From: Acinetobacter sp. C26M
Lineage (GTDB): Bacteria > Pseudomonadota > Gammaproteobacteria > Pseudomonadales > Moraxellaceae
Direction: 5' to 3'
DNA length: 64,000 bases
NCBI RefSeq assembly: GCF_023702675.1
Contig: NZ_CP098478.1
Coordinates: forward strand, 3,348,001-3,412,000
Shown: positions 45,787-58,945 of the stretch, piece by piece
Numbering within the stretch: the stretch's first letter is position 1
Layout of the letters: the number at the start of each line of letters is the position of its first letter
Notes under the pieces: generated by a model
What the model was told of the DNA's origin: nothing
The model's input: the letters and a program-made list of their open reading frames with translations, nothing else
Databases searched by the model: none
Program-made: the position numbers and the translations under genes

Positions 45787-46182
45787 TTAGTTATTTCTTG
45801 GGTGATATGAAAATGCAAGTTGATGCCGCCATTGATATTCCAATCGAGCCAAAGCACCAACAAAGACCGCCTCCCCAGCAATATGGATCACGGCAAAGAT
45901 TGTCATTTCCTGCTCGAATCGCCAAAGCATAACCAGACAAACCAAGACCCATATGCTATTTGCAACCACTAAGATATTAATGAGGAACATTGAGCGTTTT
46001 TTATAATTGGCTAACGTAAATGAATAAATTGCGTATAAGAGATTCACGCAACCCACGAAAACAATAATCCCCTTGGGTAAATGATAGAGTTGACTTAACC
46101 ATTGTGCAGTCAACAATACAATCAGTCCAGCAAATGCAGCCGCAGTACAATCTACCCATAAAATATTTTTCTGAATATTCAT
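45787..46182 (-). CDS. Small multi-pass membrane protein of unknown function
   Basis: A 131-residue protein with four predicted membrane helices (about residues 10-28, 39-57, 66-85 and 93-112). No family motif was recognised. It is in the same direction as the GFA and DUF4256 genes and may share a transcript with them. Confidence 0.75.
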   Translation of the reverse strand: MNIQKNILWVDCTAAAFAGLIVLLTAQWLSQLYHLPKGIIVFVGCVNLLYAIYSFTLANYKKRSMFLINILVVANSIWVLVCLVMLWRFEQEMTIFAVIHIAGEAVFVGALARLEYQWRHQLAFSYHPRNN

Positions 46183-46265
46183 AACTTCAACGCTCTTTTT
46201 ATTTTAGTTTGAGCATATACAGATCATTCATGATTTAAAAAATCTTGTTGATTTGCTATACGACA

Positions 46266-46658
46266 TTAACTCCAAAAATGTTGGCAGTGCCGACACTTCA
46301 TTCCATTTTTATAAGAAAATAATGGAAAACCCAGCAATAGAAAAACCACATAAGCGGGGCGTTTACCTTCTGTATAAGGTTGTATATCTGTACTACCACA
46401 CTTAGGACAGCTTTCATTTACACCAAACTGTTGTTCTAATTCTTGGCTAAAATCTTGAGCAAGTAATGCTTTAGCTTCTTCTGCATAGCTTTCAGGAACT
46501 AACAGTCGCACACCACCTAAAGCATTGGAGTAAAGCCAATCCATATTAATGGTATGTTCATTTTCAATTCGTGCTGGAATCTCAGCTGCTTCCAATTGTG
46601 TTTTGGCAATTTGAGCTTCATACGGAAATGAAAAGCTTTGTACTACGATCCAAGTCAT
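46266..46658 (-). CDS. DUF2007 domain protein with zinc-ribbon-like motif
   Basis: A 130-residue protein. The first 75 residues are a DUF2007 domain (SFSFPYEAQIAKTQLEAAEIPARIENEHT...GGVRLLVPESYAEEAKALL), a ferredoxin-like fold. A CPKCGSTD...CRHCQHFW pair with a hydrophobic segment between them forms a likely zinc ribbon and membrane contact. Function is unknown. It lies just after the rRNA operon terminator. Confidence 0.85.
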   Translation of the reverse strand: MTWIVVQSFSFPYEAQIAKTQLEAAEIPARIENEHTINMDWLYSNALGGVRLLVPESYAEEAKALLAQDFSQELEQQFGVNESCPKCGSTDIQPYTEGKRPAYVVFLLLGFPLFSYKNGMKCRHCQHFWS

Positions 46659-46704
46659 ATTAGAAAGCCCTTAAAATAACCAGTATATAAAATTCCGTAC
46701 AATA

Positions 46705-46741
46705 AAAAACACCCCAACCTCTCTCGAGATTGGGGTGTTTA
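46705..46741 (-). terminator. rRNA operon terminator
   Basis: Minus-strand stem AACACCCCAA / TTGGGGTGTT with a 12-base inner region, followed by TTTTTATTG. It lies about ten bases after the 5S gene. Confidence 0.85.
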
Positions 46742-46749
46742 GATTTAAA

Positions 46750-46864
46750 AGCTGGCGATGACTTACTCTCACATGGCAAGTGCCACACTACCATCAGCGC
46801 TAAGAGGTTTCACTTCTGAGTTCGGGAAGGGATCAGGTGGTTCACTCTTGCTATTGTCGCCAGC
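46750..46864 (-). rRNA. rrf: 5S ribosomal RNA
   Basis: About 115 bases. Its ends GCTGGCGAC and GTCATCGCCAGC pair to form helix I. The internal segment CCCTTCCCGAACTCAGAAGTG is the conserved 5S core. It is the last gene of the operon. Ends may be off by a few bases. Confidence 0.93.
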
Positions 46865-47023
46865 AAACTGTTTTGGTTTTGGGTGGTCTTACGTTTTTTG
46901 CCACTTAGTACCGAAAGAGTTATTAACGGATTAGTTAATTGAGTCGGTATTGTAACTAGATTTCACACTAAATCAAGTTATGTATTGAATTTATCTTGAA
47001 TACAACAACTGTTTGGGTGTTGT

Positions 47024-49914
<2,891 letters not shown>

Positions 49915-50278
49915 ATACAACCCCAAACAGTCGTTAACACATACAAGTGAGTGTTATCGTTGCAAACTTAATTGCTACTGGTTTGTTGTCTGTGAACTTA
50001 ATCACCATACAGCTTCAATCTAAATTCATATACCAAAACGCTTGATTCAGTGTTTTTGCTAGTTCTCAATTTCATTCTTTCGAATGAATTGAGTGAACAA
50101 TTTATTTCAGACTCAATTTTCTAATCTGTTAATGATTAACTACCACCTCGTCGGTGAGTAGTAAACTGTGATAAATCACAGAAGTTAATAAACTAAGATC
50201 TTTCGATCTTCTTATTTATTAATTTCTATAAGCTATCTTGGAATTTAACTTTCGTTTTCTACATTACTTCGTAATGTA
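49915..50278. other. Spacer between tRNA-Ala and 23S rRNA
   Basis: A 364-base AT-rich spacer transcribed as part of the rRNA precursor. It holds the 5' side of the 23S processing stem. Nothing else was identified. Confidence 0.7.
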
Positions 50279-50354
50279 TGGTGGAGACTAGGAGAGTCGA
50301 ACTCCTGACCTCCTGCGTGCAAAGCAGGCGCTCTACCAACTAAGCTAAGTCCCC
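50279..50354 (-). tRNA. tRNA-Ala (TGC)
   Basis: A 76-base cloverleaf with acceptor GGGGACT / AGTCTCC, anticodon TGC in CTTTGCACG, T-loop GTTCGACTC and encoded CCA. It is in the 16S-23S spacer, as usual. Confidence 0.97.
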
Positions 50355-50409
50355 AGCTTATCATTTAATGAACGACATATCTTTCAATCTAAGCTACTGC
50401 AATCAGATT

Positions 50410-50486
<77 letters not shown>

Positions 50487-50545
50487 TCAGATACATCTTC
50501 GAAGAACAACTTGTTGTGGATTCTTACCGATCGTCAATCTTTCGT

Positions 50546-52083
<1,538 letters not shown>

Positions 52084-52493
52084 AAAATCATTAGTAGCTT
52101 ATGGCTACAAATCTTGGCTCATCAATTTTCTGACTAAAAATTCGCTCAAATAAACTTCGAGAAATTTCTACCATTCAATCAATGAAATATTTTCGATCGA
52201 TCAATCAGTAAAAATCCACACAAGTTGTTCTTCTATTCTCTTAATGATCTTCTCGATGATTCGTCATCATCAAGCTAGGTCGGCTATATTACTCTAAATT
52301 TCTTCAAAGTCAACAGGTAATTTAGATATTTAGCAAACTTATCAATCAAACCAAGAATCTAACCTTTCTAGCCAAATCCTTGTTTCTCAACAAGTTTTTA
52401 TCTGCATCACCGCCGATGGATGTGCATTCTACAGCATTTCAGGGCAGGTGCAAGCGCTTTATTCAAATTTATTTAAATTATTAAATCGAGTGC
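52084..52493. other. Leader and promoter region of the rRNA operon
   Basis: A 410-base gap. The half near 16S is the rRNA leader and carries the promoter at 52286-52313. The half next to the 353-residue gene is AT-rich, with no feature that I can support. Confidence 0.7.
52286..52313 (-). promoter_or_regulatory. rRNA operon promoter
   Basis: Minus-strand TTGACT (52308-52313) and TAATAT (52286-52291), 16 bases apart, followed by the GC-rich discriminator GCCGACC. Such a discriminator is typical of promoters under stringent (ppGpp) control. Transcription would start about 200 bases before 16S. Confidence 0.7.
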
Positions 52494-53555
52494 CTATTTT
52501 TTACACAAATAAGACTGAAAATGTGCGATTTGGTCGATTAATTGTTCAGTTTTATTTTTTTCTTGCCAGTGTAAAGGTCGGCAATCAATATATTCACAAT
52601 ACCCAGACCCCTCATAACTCTGGTTATTCCATAATAATTGATAATTAAAACTCCCGACATAACCCGCAGCTAAGCCAAATTTATAATCGCCTCGACTTTG
52701 TGCTTGTAGTTGAAATATGACTTTATCTTTTTCTGAATATTGCCAAATAAATTCTCGAGGCAAATACATTTCACGCCCATTCGGTGTCTGAACTTTTGGA
52801 TAAACACGAGTGACGTCAAAAATCACTTGATGATCATAAAGTATGGAATCTTGTTCATTCGACTGAATTTCAATTCTGGAAAAAATAATGTTATTCCACT
52901 GATTTCTTAACTCAGACAGAATGATCTGCAAATCTGCATTGATCTGAATAATTTGATAAGTAAAAAAATGAAAAGCGATAAAAGGTAAATAGATCGCTCT
53001 GGCATGTTTTAGAATTCCTTGCGCCTCGATTTGATATTTTTGTTTTTTATAAATGATTTCACCTTCGCACTGACAGCGAACATACCAATAATCGCCAACC
53101 CCCCATTGCAAGGCTGAATGGTTTTCTATTTCAGTGCCAATAATCACTTTAAGCTGGCAACTGAGTTCGTCATCATCACGTTTAAAATAATAATTTGGGA
53201 AATCAACTTGGATGTGATCCACATCTAAAAACTGATAACGGTCTTGCTCTAATTGACACTGCTCTTTAGCACTATAACTTTTGAGATGCCCGACAGTTGA
53301 TGCACTACTACTCACCAAAACAGTCGCGGTATCAATTGCTGTCGTAGCAATTGCACTCGCGTTATAACAAATCGGAATACGGGGTTGTCCAATCAGGCTA
53401 ATGAAATTTAAATAATGAAAAGGTTCAGGCAAATTAGGCAGGATCAACGCCTGATAGACAATTTTAAAAAGACCTTTGGGCGGATGAAAAGTTAAAGCAT
53501 CTGACTTATTGAGGTTCAGCTGCTTTAATTGATTGTTATTCATCAATATTGGCAT
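52494..53555 (-). CDS. Unknown 353-residue protein, possibly lipocalin-like (DUF6670-type)
   Basis: It has a GGAGG site before its ATG. The body is rich in beta-type sequence with many Tyr, Trp and Gln, including LQWGVGDYWYVRCQCEGEIIYKKQKYQIEAQGILKHARAIYLP and GYCEYIDCRPLHWQEK. This recalls AttH/CrtC-like lipocalin pairs, and a DUF6670-like family of Acinetobacter, but I am not certain. No signal peptide. It follows pssA by 16 bases, so a lipid-related job is possible. Confidence 0.6.
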   Translation of the reverse strand: MPILMNNNQLKQLNLNKSDALTFHPPKGLFKIVYQALILPNLPEPFHYLNFISLIGQPRIPICYNASAIATTAIDTATVLVSSSASTVGHLKSYSAKEQCQLEQDRYQFLDVDHIQVDFPNYYFKRDDDELSCQLKVIIGTEIENHSALQWGVGDYWYVRCQCEGEIIYKKQKYQIEAQGILKHARAIYLPFIAFHFFTYQIIQINADLQIILSELRNQWNNIIFSRIEIQSNEQDSILYDHQVIFDVTRVYPKVQTPNGREMYLPREFIWQYSEKDKVIFQLQAQSRGDYKFGLAAGYVGSFNYQLLWNNQSYEGSGYCEYIDCRPLHWQEKNKTEQLIDQIAHFQSYLCKK

Positions 53556-53571
53556 ACTGAACCTCCGTATT

Positions 53572-54405
53572 TTAAGTTGTTATTTTTGCATCATTCTTTT
53601 TGGCAAACAACGTCGTTACAAATCCTGAAAGTACATAAAGGATACAGACAATCAGTATCCCTACAGGAATGTTGTACGTGATTGCAGCAAAAATCAAGAC
53701 CACTGGCAACATCACGACAAAAGGTACACGCTTACGATCCATTTGTTTAAATGAATAGTATTTGATGTTTGAAATCATCAGCAAGCCAACTGCAACCATG
53801 ACAACCGAGTTAATGACTTGAATGACAATATCTTTTAAATCAAAGATAAATGGATAATCACGACCGACCCATACCAATGAAATAACAGTCACTGCCGCAA
53901 GTGGGCTGGCGATACCAATAAAGTAGCGCTTATCCACCACACCAATTTGTACATTGAAACGCGCTAGGCGGAAAGCAGCACAAGCGGTATAAATAAAGCA
54001 ACATGCTAAACCGATACGTCCAAGATCATGCAAACTCCAGCTATACATCAAAATGGCTGGCGCGACACCAAAAGCCAACAAGTCAGAAAGTGAATCGTAT
54101 TGCTCACCAAATGCACTTTGTGCACCAATAGCACGTGCTACTCGACCATCCAAGCCATCAAGCAATGCCGCCAAGAAGATGGCATAGATCGCTTGATTAA
54201 AATTTCCATTCATACTGGCAATAATTGAATAAAAACCAGAAAGAAGTGCGGCTGTTGTAATTAAATTTGGCCACAAATAAATACCACGGCGTTTCACTTT
54301 TTGTCCTTCGTGCGTATGTTCTTCTTCTTCTACTTCAAAAGTGATTCCGTCAAAAGAATGATCTTCTTTGTTCAGATCAGAATCAGGTTTAAGAGAATTT
54401 GTCAT
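53572..54405 (-). CDS. pssA: CDP-diacylglycerol--serine O-phosphatidyltransferase
   Basis: An inner-membrane enzyme that makes phosphatidylserine, the precursor of phosphatidylethanolamine. The CDP-alcohol phosphotransferase motif is DGLDGRVARAIGAQSAFGEQYDSLSD (D-G-x2-A-R-x8-G-x3-D-x3-D form) near residue 82. Several membrane helices follow. The ATG at 54405 is preferred over a TTG at 54414. This is the type II (Bacillus-like) form, unlike the peripheral PssA of E. coli. Confidence 0.95.
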   Translation of the reverse strand: MTNSLKPDSDLNKEDHSFDGITFEVEEEEHTHEGQKVKRRGIYLWPNLITTAALLSGFYSIIASMNGNFNQAIYAIFLAALLDGLDGRVARAIGAQSAFGEQYDSLSDLLAFGVAPAILMYSWSLHDLGRIGLACCFIYTACAAFRLARFNVQIGVVDKRYFIGIASPLAAVTVISLVWVGRDYPFIFDLKDIVIQVINSVVMVAVGLLMISNIKYYSFKQMDRKRVPFVVMLPVVLIFAAITYNIPVGILIVCILYVLSGFVTTLFAKKNDAKITT

Positions 54406-54443
54406 TATTTTCAATTCCTCGAGAATATTTTGACATTGATGGG

Positions 54444-55301
54444 TTATTCACCCACCAACCAACGCACAGCTGCATGTCCACCATTCTCACTCATGCGCAA
54501 ATGTGGAAATAACCATTGTAATGCTTGATCCGCATCTTCGGAGAACTTCCAAGGTGGATTAATTACTAGAAGACCACAACCATTCAATCCGACTGGGGTG
54601 TCATCTGGCCATACACAAATTTCACAAATGAGCTGACGGCGAATACCCGTTTTCATCATTTTCTTTTCAAAACGTTCAATCATGGCGCGATCTTTGATTG
54701 GATACCAAACTGCGAACACACCTGTTGGCCATTTTTTATGTGCAGCTTGAAGTATTTCAACCAATTGAGGGAAATCTTTACGCTCAATTTCGTAAGGTGG
54801 GTCAATCATGACCAATCCACGCTTTTCTTTAGGCGGAATTACACCCATCAAGCCTTCATAAAAATCACGTTCATGCAGACCCGCACGTTTATCACGAATA
54901 TTAAAATACAATTGCTGAAACACATCACGCTGCATTTCAAATATAGTTGCTTTATCAGTATCACGCATGCCTTCAAGGGCAAACCAAGGAGAACCTGGAT
55001 AAGCGCCCTTACCCGAACCTGCACGCATATCTTCAACAATTTTAAGATATTGTTTTACGCCTTCAGGCGCATTACGCTTAATCGAATCGTCTAGCTTGAC
55101 CAAACGATGGATACCCGTTAAGAATTCACCTGATTTTTGTGCTTCAGACGTAGATAAATCATATTTACCTGCACCACCATGGGTATCGATATATCGATAA
55201 GGTTTATCTTTAGCATTTAAACGAGCGAGCAGTTGAAGCAAAAGTACATGCTTCATAACATCGGCAAAGTTACCCGCATGGAAATGGTGACGGTAATTCA
55301 T
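54444..55301 (-). CDS. rlmJ: 23S rRNA (adenine-2030-N6)-methyltransferase RlmJ
   Basis: A 285-residue SAM enzyme. The diagnostic N-terminus MNYRHHFHAGNFADVMKH is present, as are TGIHRLV, AYPGSPWFAL and the catalytic MIDPPYE (DPPY motif). It methylates A2030 in 23S rRNA. It lies upstream of pssA in the same direction. Confidence 0.96.
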   Translation of the reverse strand: MNYRHHFHAGNFADVMKHVLLLQLLARLNAKDKPYRYIDTHGGAGKYDLSTSEAQKSGEFLTGIHRLVKLDDSIKRNAPEGVKQYLKIVEDMRAGSGKGAYPGSPWFALEGMRDTDKATIFEMQRDVFQQLYFNIRDKRAGLHERDFYEGLMGVIPPKEKRGLVMIDPPYEIERKDFPQLVEILQAAHKKWPTGVFAVWYPIKDRAMIERFEKKMMKTGIRRQLICEICVWPDDTPVGLNGCGLLVINPPWKFSEDADQALQWLFPHLRMSENGGHAAVRWLVGE

Positions 55302-55418
55302 GTTGACAATTATTCCTCAATTCAGCAGGTAGTTTAACATGAAAGAAAAAAGTATTCTTTAGCGTTGATGTGATCGTCTAAAATTGCCTTGTAATCGAAC
55401 CTAAGTCACTGGAGTGCT

Positions 55419-56042
55419 ATGCAAGCAACAACTCTCCCACCTGCATTAAATCTTCAGTCTTGGAATTTAGATCAAGTACTGGATGATCTAAATGAATTTG
55501 GCTTTGCCTTTATTGATGATGTTTACTCACTTGACTATGTACAGGCATTGGTACATGAATGCACATCGCATCTTGCCGAATTTAGAGCAGCTGGCATACA
55601 AAATGGTGTGGTCAGCCATATCCGTAGTGATCATATCTTATGGATTGATGGGCAACTACCGATTGCACAACAGCATTTACAGACCTTAGAACATCTATCT
55701 CAAGCGTTGAATCAGGCTTTCTATTTAGGCATTAAAGAAGTCGAAGCACATTTTGCCTGTTATAACGCAGGTGAGTTTTATGCTTTGCATCGAGATAATC
55801 CACAGCAAAAAAATGACCGCATGATTTCAACCGTGTTCTATTTGCATGAAAGTTGGCAAGAGGATTGGGGTGGTCAATTACGACTACAGGATAAACATGG
55901 TCAATGGCATATCATCCAACCACAACCAAATCGTCTGGCGATTTTTCAAAGTGATGTCTTGCACGAAGTATTACTTTCTAAACAGCAGCGTTTATCCATT
56001 ACTGCATGGTTACGTAGTGGTGGTTCAATTTGGAATGGTTAG
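55419..56042 (+). CDS. 2OG-Fe(II) oxygenase family protein
   Basis: A 207-residue prolyl-hydroxylase-like enzyme. Iron ligands are the His and Asp in FYALHRDNP and the His in QSDVLHEV; the Arg of LSITAWLRSG would hold 2-oxoglutarate. A strand VFYLHESWQEDWGGQLRL precedes them. The substrate could be a translation protein or a small molecule. A GGAG site precedes the ATG. Confidence 0.88.
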   Translation: MQATTLPPALNLQSWNLDQVLDDLNEFGFAFIDDVYSLDYVQALVHECTSHLAEFRAAGIQNGVVSHIRSDHILWIDGQLPIAQQHLQTLEHLSQALNQAFYLGIKEVEAHFACYNAGEFYALHRDNPQQKNDRMISTVFYLHESWQEDWGGQLRLQDKHGQWHIIQPQPNRLAIFQSDVLHEVLLSKQQRLSITAWLRSGGSIWNG

Positions 56043-56129
56043 GGTCTTGAAATATCAACAGCCCTTATACCTTTAAATTTCGAAAAACAACCTTATATAT
56101 CACGCATAACAGACGATTTTGGATCAATG

Positions 56130-56657
56130 ATGTCGAATGAAACTCAACAAGTGATTGCTCGAATTGGTGAAACGGACCAACTCTATTTAGAAAGCAATAC
56201 TCCCGAACTTGCTTTAGAGCGTGCTGACCTACGTTTGCAATTGGTGGTATTGAGCCATATTCGTCAGGAACAATTGCATTTCTTGCAAGAAGCAATCGTG
56301 CTCATTGAACAGGCACGTATTGAATACGATGAAATGCCACTCAGTTTATATTTAAATTTGTCCTTGCATCTAGCCAAAGCCTATATGATTTACTTTGAGT
56401 TAACCAAAGAAAAACGCTTTGCCTTAATCACCCAACAAATTTTAAAACCTTTAGCACATCACGATCATTTAGATGTTTATTTCTTTTTGGCCTATGCATC
56501 AGCAGCTAAACAAGAACAAGCTTTAACACAACACTGGTTAAAGAAATATGTGTCATGTTTAGAGCATGATTTAGAATTATTACAACTCCATCCTGCATTT
56601 AACGCCATACGCCAAGAAGATTGGTTTAAAACATTGATTCAAAAAAAAGCTCACTAA
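56130..56657 (+). CDS. Unknown helical protein
   Basis: A protein of about 175 residues starting at MSNETQQVIAR; an ATG one codon upstream is equally possible. It appears all-helical, with a TPR-like feel in QQEQLHFLQEAIVLIEQARIEYDEM and LYLNLSLHLAKAYMIYF, but no repeat consensus is certain. It follows the oxygenase gene by 87 bases. The stop codon is part of the terminator stem-loop. Confidence 0.65.
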   Translation: MSNETQQVIARIGETDQLYLESNTPELALERADLRLQLVVLSHIRQEQLHFLQEAIVLIEQARIEYDEMPLSLYLNLSLHLAKAYMIYFELTKEKRFALITQQILKPLAHHDHLDVYFFLAYASAAKQEQALTQHWLKKYVSCLEHDLELLQLHPAFNAIRQEDWFKTLIQKKAH

Positions 56658-56669
56658 TGTGAGCTTTTT
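56644..56669. terminator. Bidirectional terminator between the unknown gene and the DUF2789 gene
   Basis: Stem AAAAAGCTCAC / GTGAGCTTTTT with loop TAAT. It contains the stop codon of the plus-strand gene. Confidence 0.85.
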
Positions 56670-56677
56670 ATATTTGA

Positions 56678-56920
56678 TTATCTTGTACTATCGACATGCA
56701 ACTGTTGATTTAACTCATCAATCACGATCGCCCACTCATCGTCTTTATCCCAATGACTTTTTAGAAAATCACGCTGTCCTGCACTCCAAAATTCCGCTTC
56801 ATGTAATTTTTGATCGGCGGGTAACTGATGCGCTTTCACAAAATTTTCAATTGCAGCATCATCAGCCCCAAGCCCGAGTTGCTCAAATAAAAGTTCCAGT
56901 GTCGGTTGCTGTTCAAACAT
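56678..56920 (-). CDS. DUF2789 domain protein
   Basis: The ATG at 56920 follows a GGAG site and gives an 80-residue protein; the frame to 56938 adds six atypical residues. The DUF2789 pattern is clear: LELLFEQLGLGADDAAIENFVKAHQL, EAEFWSAGQRDFLKSHWDKDDEWAIVIDELNQQL. Function unknown; small, acidic and cytoplasmic. Confidence 0.9.
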   Translation of the reverse strand: MFEQQPTLELLFEQLGLGADDAAIENFVKAHQLPADQKLHEAEFWSAGQRDFLKSHWDKDDEWAIVIDELNQQLHVDSTR

Positions 56921-57027
56921 TGTTATTCTCCAAATCATGTCTCTTATAAAAATAATTTAACAGTAAATGCCATTATCATGCAGATGTATGTCTATATTTT
57001 CTTGTTGTTTTTTGTTCTTTATCCCAT

Positions 57028-57057
57028 AAAAAAAGCACTCTCAAGGAGAGTGCTTTC
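57028..57057 (-). terminator. Terminator downstream of mdh
   Basis: Minus-strand stem AAAGCACTCTC / GAGAGTGCTTT with a three-base loop, followed by a T-run. Confidence 0.85.
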
Positions 57058-57076
57058 AATTTATCAAAAAGATAAA

Positions 57077-58063
57077 TTATTTTACCATGTCAGCAATTGC
57101 TGCACGTTCTTCTTCAAGCTCGTTAAGCGTGAAGTTGATACGTTCACGGCTGAACTCATCAATTTCTAAACCTTGAACGATTTTGTATTCACCGTTTTCA
57201 GTGGTTACAGGGAAACCGAACATTACGCCTTCCGGAATACCATAAGAACCGTCAGATGGAATACCCATAGTTACCCATTTGCCGTTTGTGCCTAACGCCC
57301 AGTCACGCATATGGTCGATTGCAGCGTTTGCAGCTGAAGCAGCTGAAGACAAACCACGTGCTTCGATAATCGCAGCACCACGTTTACCAACAGTAGGAAG
57401 GAACACATCTTTGTTCCATGCTGCATCGTTGATTTTGTCTTTTAAGCTTACGCCATTTGCAGTTGCAAAACGGTAGTCAGCATACATTGTTGGAGAGTGG
57501 TTACCCCAAACAGTCATGTCTTCGATGTCAGAAACTGCAACACCTGCTTTTTGAGCAAGTTGAGTTAATGCACGGTTGTGGTCAAGACGTAACATTGCTG
57601 TAAAGTTTTTCGCTGGAAGATCTGGAGCAGATTTCATTGCGATATAAGCATTGGTGTTTGCTGGGTTACCAACAACCAATACTTTAACGTCACGGCTAGC
57701 AACTTCGTTGAGTGCTTGGCCTTGACCAATAAAGATTTCGCCATTTACTTTCAACAAGTCAGCACGTTCCATACCAGGACCACGTGGGCGAGAACCAACT
57801 AATAACGCATAGTCAGCATCTTTGAATGCAACTTTAGGATCATCAGTCCCGATCATGCCTGCCAATAATGGGAAAGCACAGTCATCAAGTTCCATCATCA
57901 CGCCTTTAAGCGCTTGTTGAGCTTTCTCAAAAGGAACTTCAAGCAATTGTAAAATTACTGGTTGATCTTTACCTAACATTTCTCCGCTTGCAATACGGAA
58001 TAATAAGCTATAACCAATTTGACCAGCAGCGCCTGTAACGGCAACACGAACGGGTTGCTTCAT
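57077..58063 (-). CDS. mdh: Malate dehydrogenase (NAD-dependent)
   Basis: Oxidises malate to oxaloacetate in the TCA cycle. The ATG at 58063 follows a GGAG site and gives 328 residues, starting [27 protein letters not shown]. Active-site stretches are [29 protein letters not shown] and [13 protein letters not shown] with the catalytic His. This is the cytosolic-type Mdh found in many beta- and gammaproteobacteria. Confidence 0.97.
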   Translation of the reverse strand: MKQPVRVAVTGAAGQIGYSLLFRIASGEMLGKDQPVILQLLEVPFEKAQQALKGVMMELDDCAFPLLAGMIGTDDPKVAFKDADYALLVGSRPRGPGMERADLLKVNGEIFIGQGQALNEVASRDVKVLVVGNPANTNAYIAMKSAPDLPAKNFTAMLRLDHNRALTQLAQKAGVAVSDIEDMTVWGNHSPTMYADYRFATANGVSLKDKINDAAWNKDVFLPTVGKRGAAIIEARGLSSAASAANAAIDHMRDWALGTNGKWVTMGIPSDGSYGIPEGVMFGFPVTTENGEYKIVQGLEIDEFSRERINFTLNELEEERAAIADMVK

Positions 58064-58230
58064 GTGATATTCTCCAATGAGATGCGTTTGCACGATTGAA
58101 CGCTATTATTATTCAATCGAATTATCATAAACGGCAAAGATTGTACTCTAAAGCGAATACAGATGCATGTAAAAGAGAATGAATTTCAACGAAAGTCTAA
58201 TAGAAAATACAAATCAAACTAGGTAAATAC

Positions 58231-58866
58231 CTAATAACTTCCTTTAATCGTAAATTCGCTTGGGCAGCCTGTCACTATATGGCTTGCGCATTGTTTATAT
58301 TGACCATTTTTCTGATAGCAGACGCGTATTTCAGTCAAGACCGAATCAAATCTCGATGACTGGCAAGTAAAGCGAATTCCATTCGGTGGTAATGAAGGAT
58401 TGAGCTTGGTAAATTGCTGTCTTAAATTTTCTTTTTGTACTTCAATCGTATTTGGGCTGGTCAAATCAGCTGGTATTTTCAAACGTTCAGCAAAATTAAT
58501 AACCGTTCTAAAATATTGACTGGCATTCATTGGCATACATCCACCAACATCCTGCCACAGCTGTACACGTGCATTTTCATCAGGCATAACACGCGCAACG
58601 ACTTTGGCTTGTAATGGTGATAATTTTGCAGACGTTTTAGTTGAGCAATCTCGATTTAAAGGCACTTCAGGCAATAAGCTTGCAATCGTGAGCGAATAAC
58701 CTTCCAGACATTTACGTTGTTTTTGTCTTGATGAATCAAAAGAGCACGCAGCAGGTGTCATTTGCACATGCATAACATAGCCTGCAACTTCTGTATTACT
58801 CGCAGCATATAATGGCGCACTAAAAGAGAAGACCAAATAACAAGCCACTGCCTGTAGCGATCTCAT
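58231..58866 (-). CDS. RNase T2-like protein lacking catalytic motifs
   Basis: The ATG at 58866 has an AAAGGG site and gives 211 residues with a clean signal peptide (RSLQAVACYLVFSFSAPLYA). Later sequence follows the RNase T2 layout: VMHVQMTPAACSF, then LWQDVGGCMPMNASQYFRTVINFAERLKIPADL, then NGIRFTCQ...LTEIRVCYQKNGQYKQC. The catalytic motifs, normally FxxHGLWP and HEWxKHGTC, read GYSLTIASLLPE and QLWQDVGGC, so the two histidines are missing. ATGs at 58917 and 58956 are possible. The fold is inferred. Confidence 0.6.
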   Translation of the reverse strand: MRSLQAVACYLVFSFSAPLYAASNTEVAGYVMHVQMTPAACSFDSSRQKQRKCLEGYSLTIASLLPEVPLNRDCSTKTSAKLSPLQAKVVARVMPDENARVQLWQDVGGCMPMNASQYFRTVINFAERLKIPADLTSPNTIEVQKENLRQQFTKLNPSLPPNGIRFTCQSSRFDSVLTEIRVCYQKNGQYKQCASHIVTGCPSEFTIKGSY

Positions 58867-58945
58867 CAACTGCCCTTTGAGTAATTCGATTGGTTTCATC
58901 AAATGCAAAAACTTCATTGTTTCACTTAAACATCTTGGTGTGTCT

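Noticed and set aside
52449..52462. A GCAAGCGCT sequence resembling an AtuR operator
   Set aside because: Only one arm matches (the other arm would need GCTTGG), and no terpene gene is near.
52448..52648. A plus-strand frame of 66 codons beside the rRNA promoter region
   Set aside because: It overlaps the 353-residue gene on the other strand and has no ribosome site or family match.
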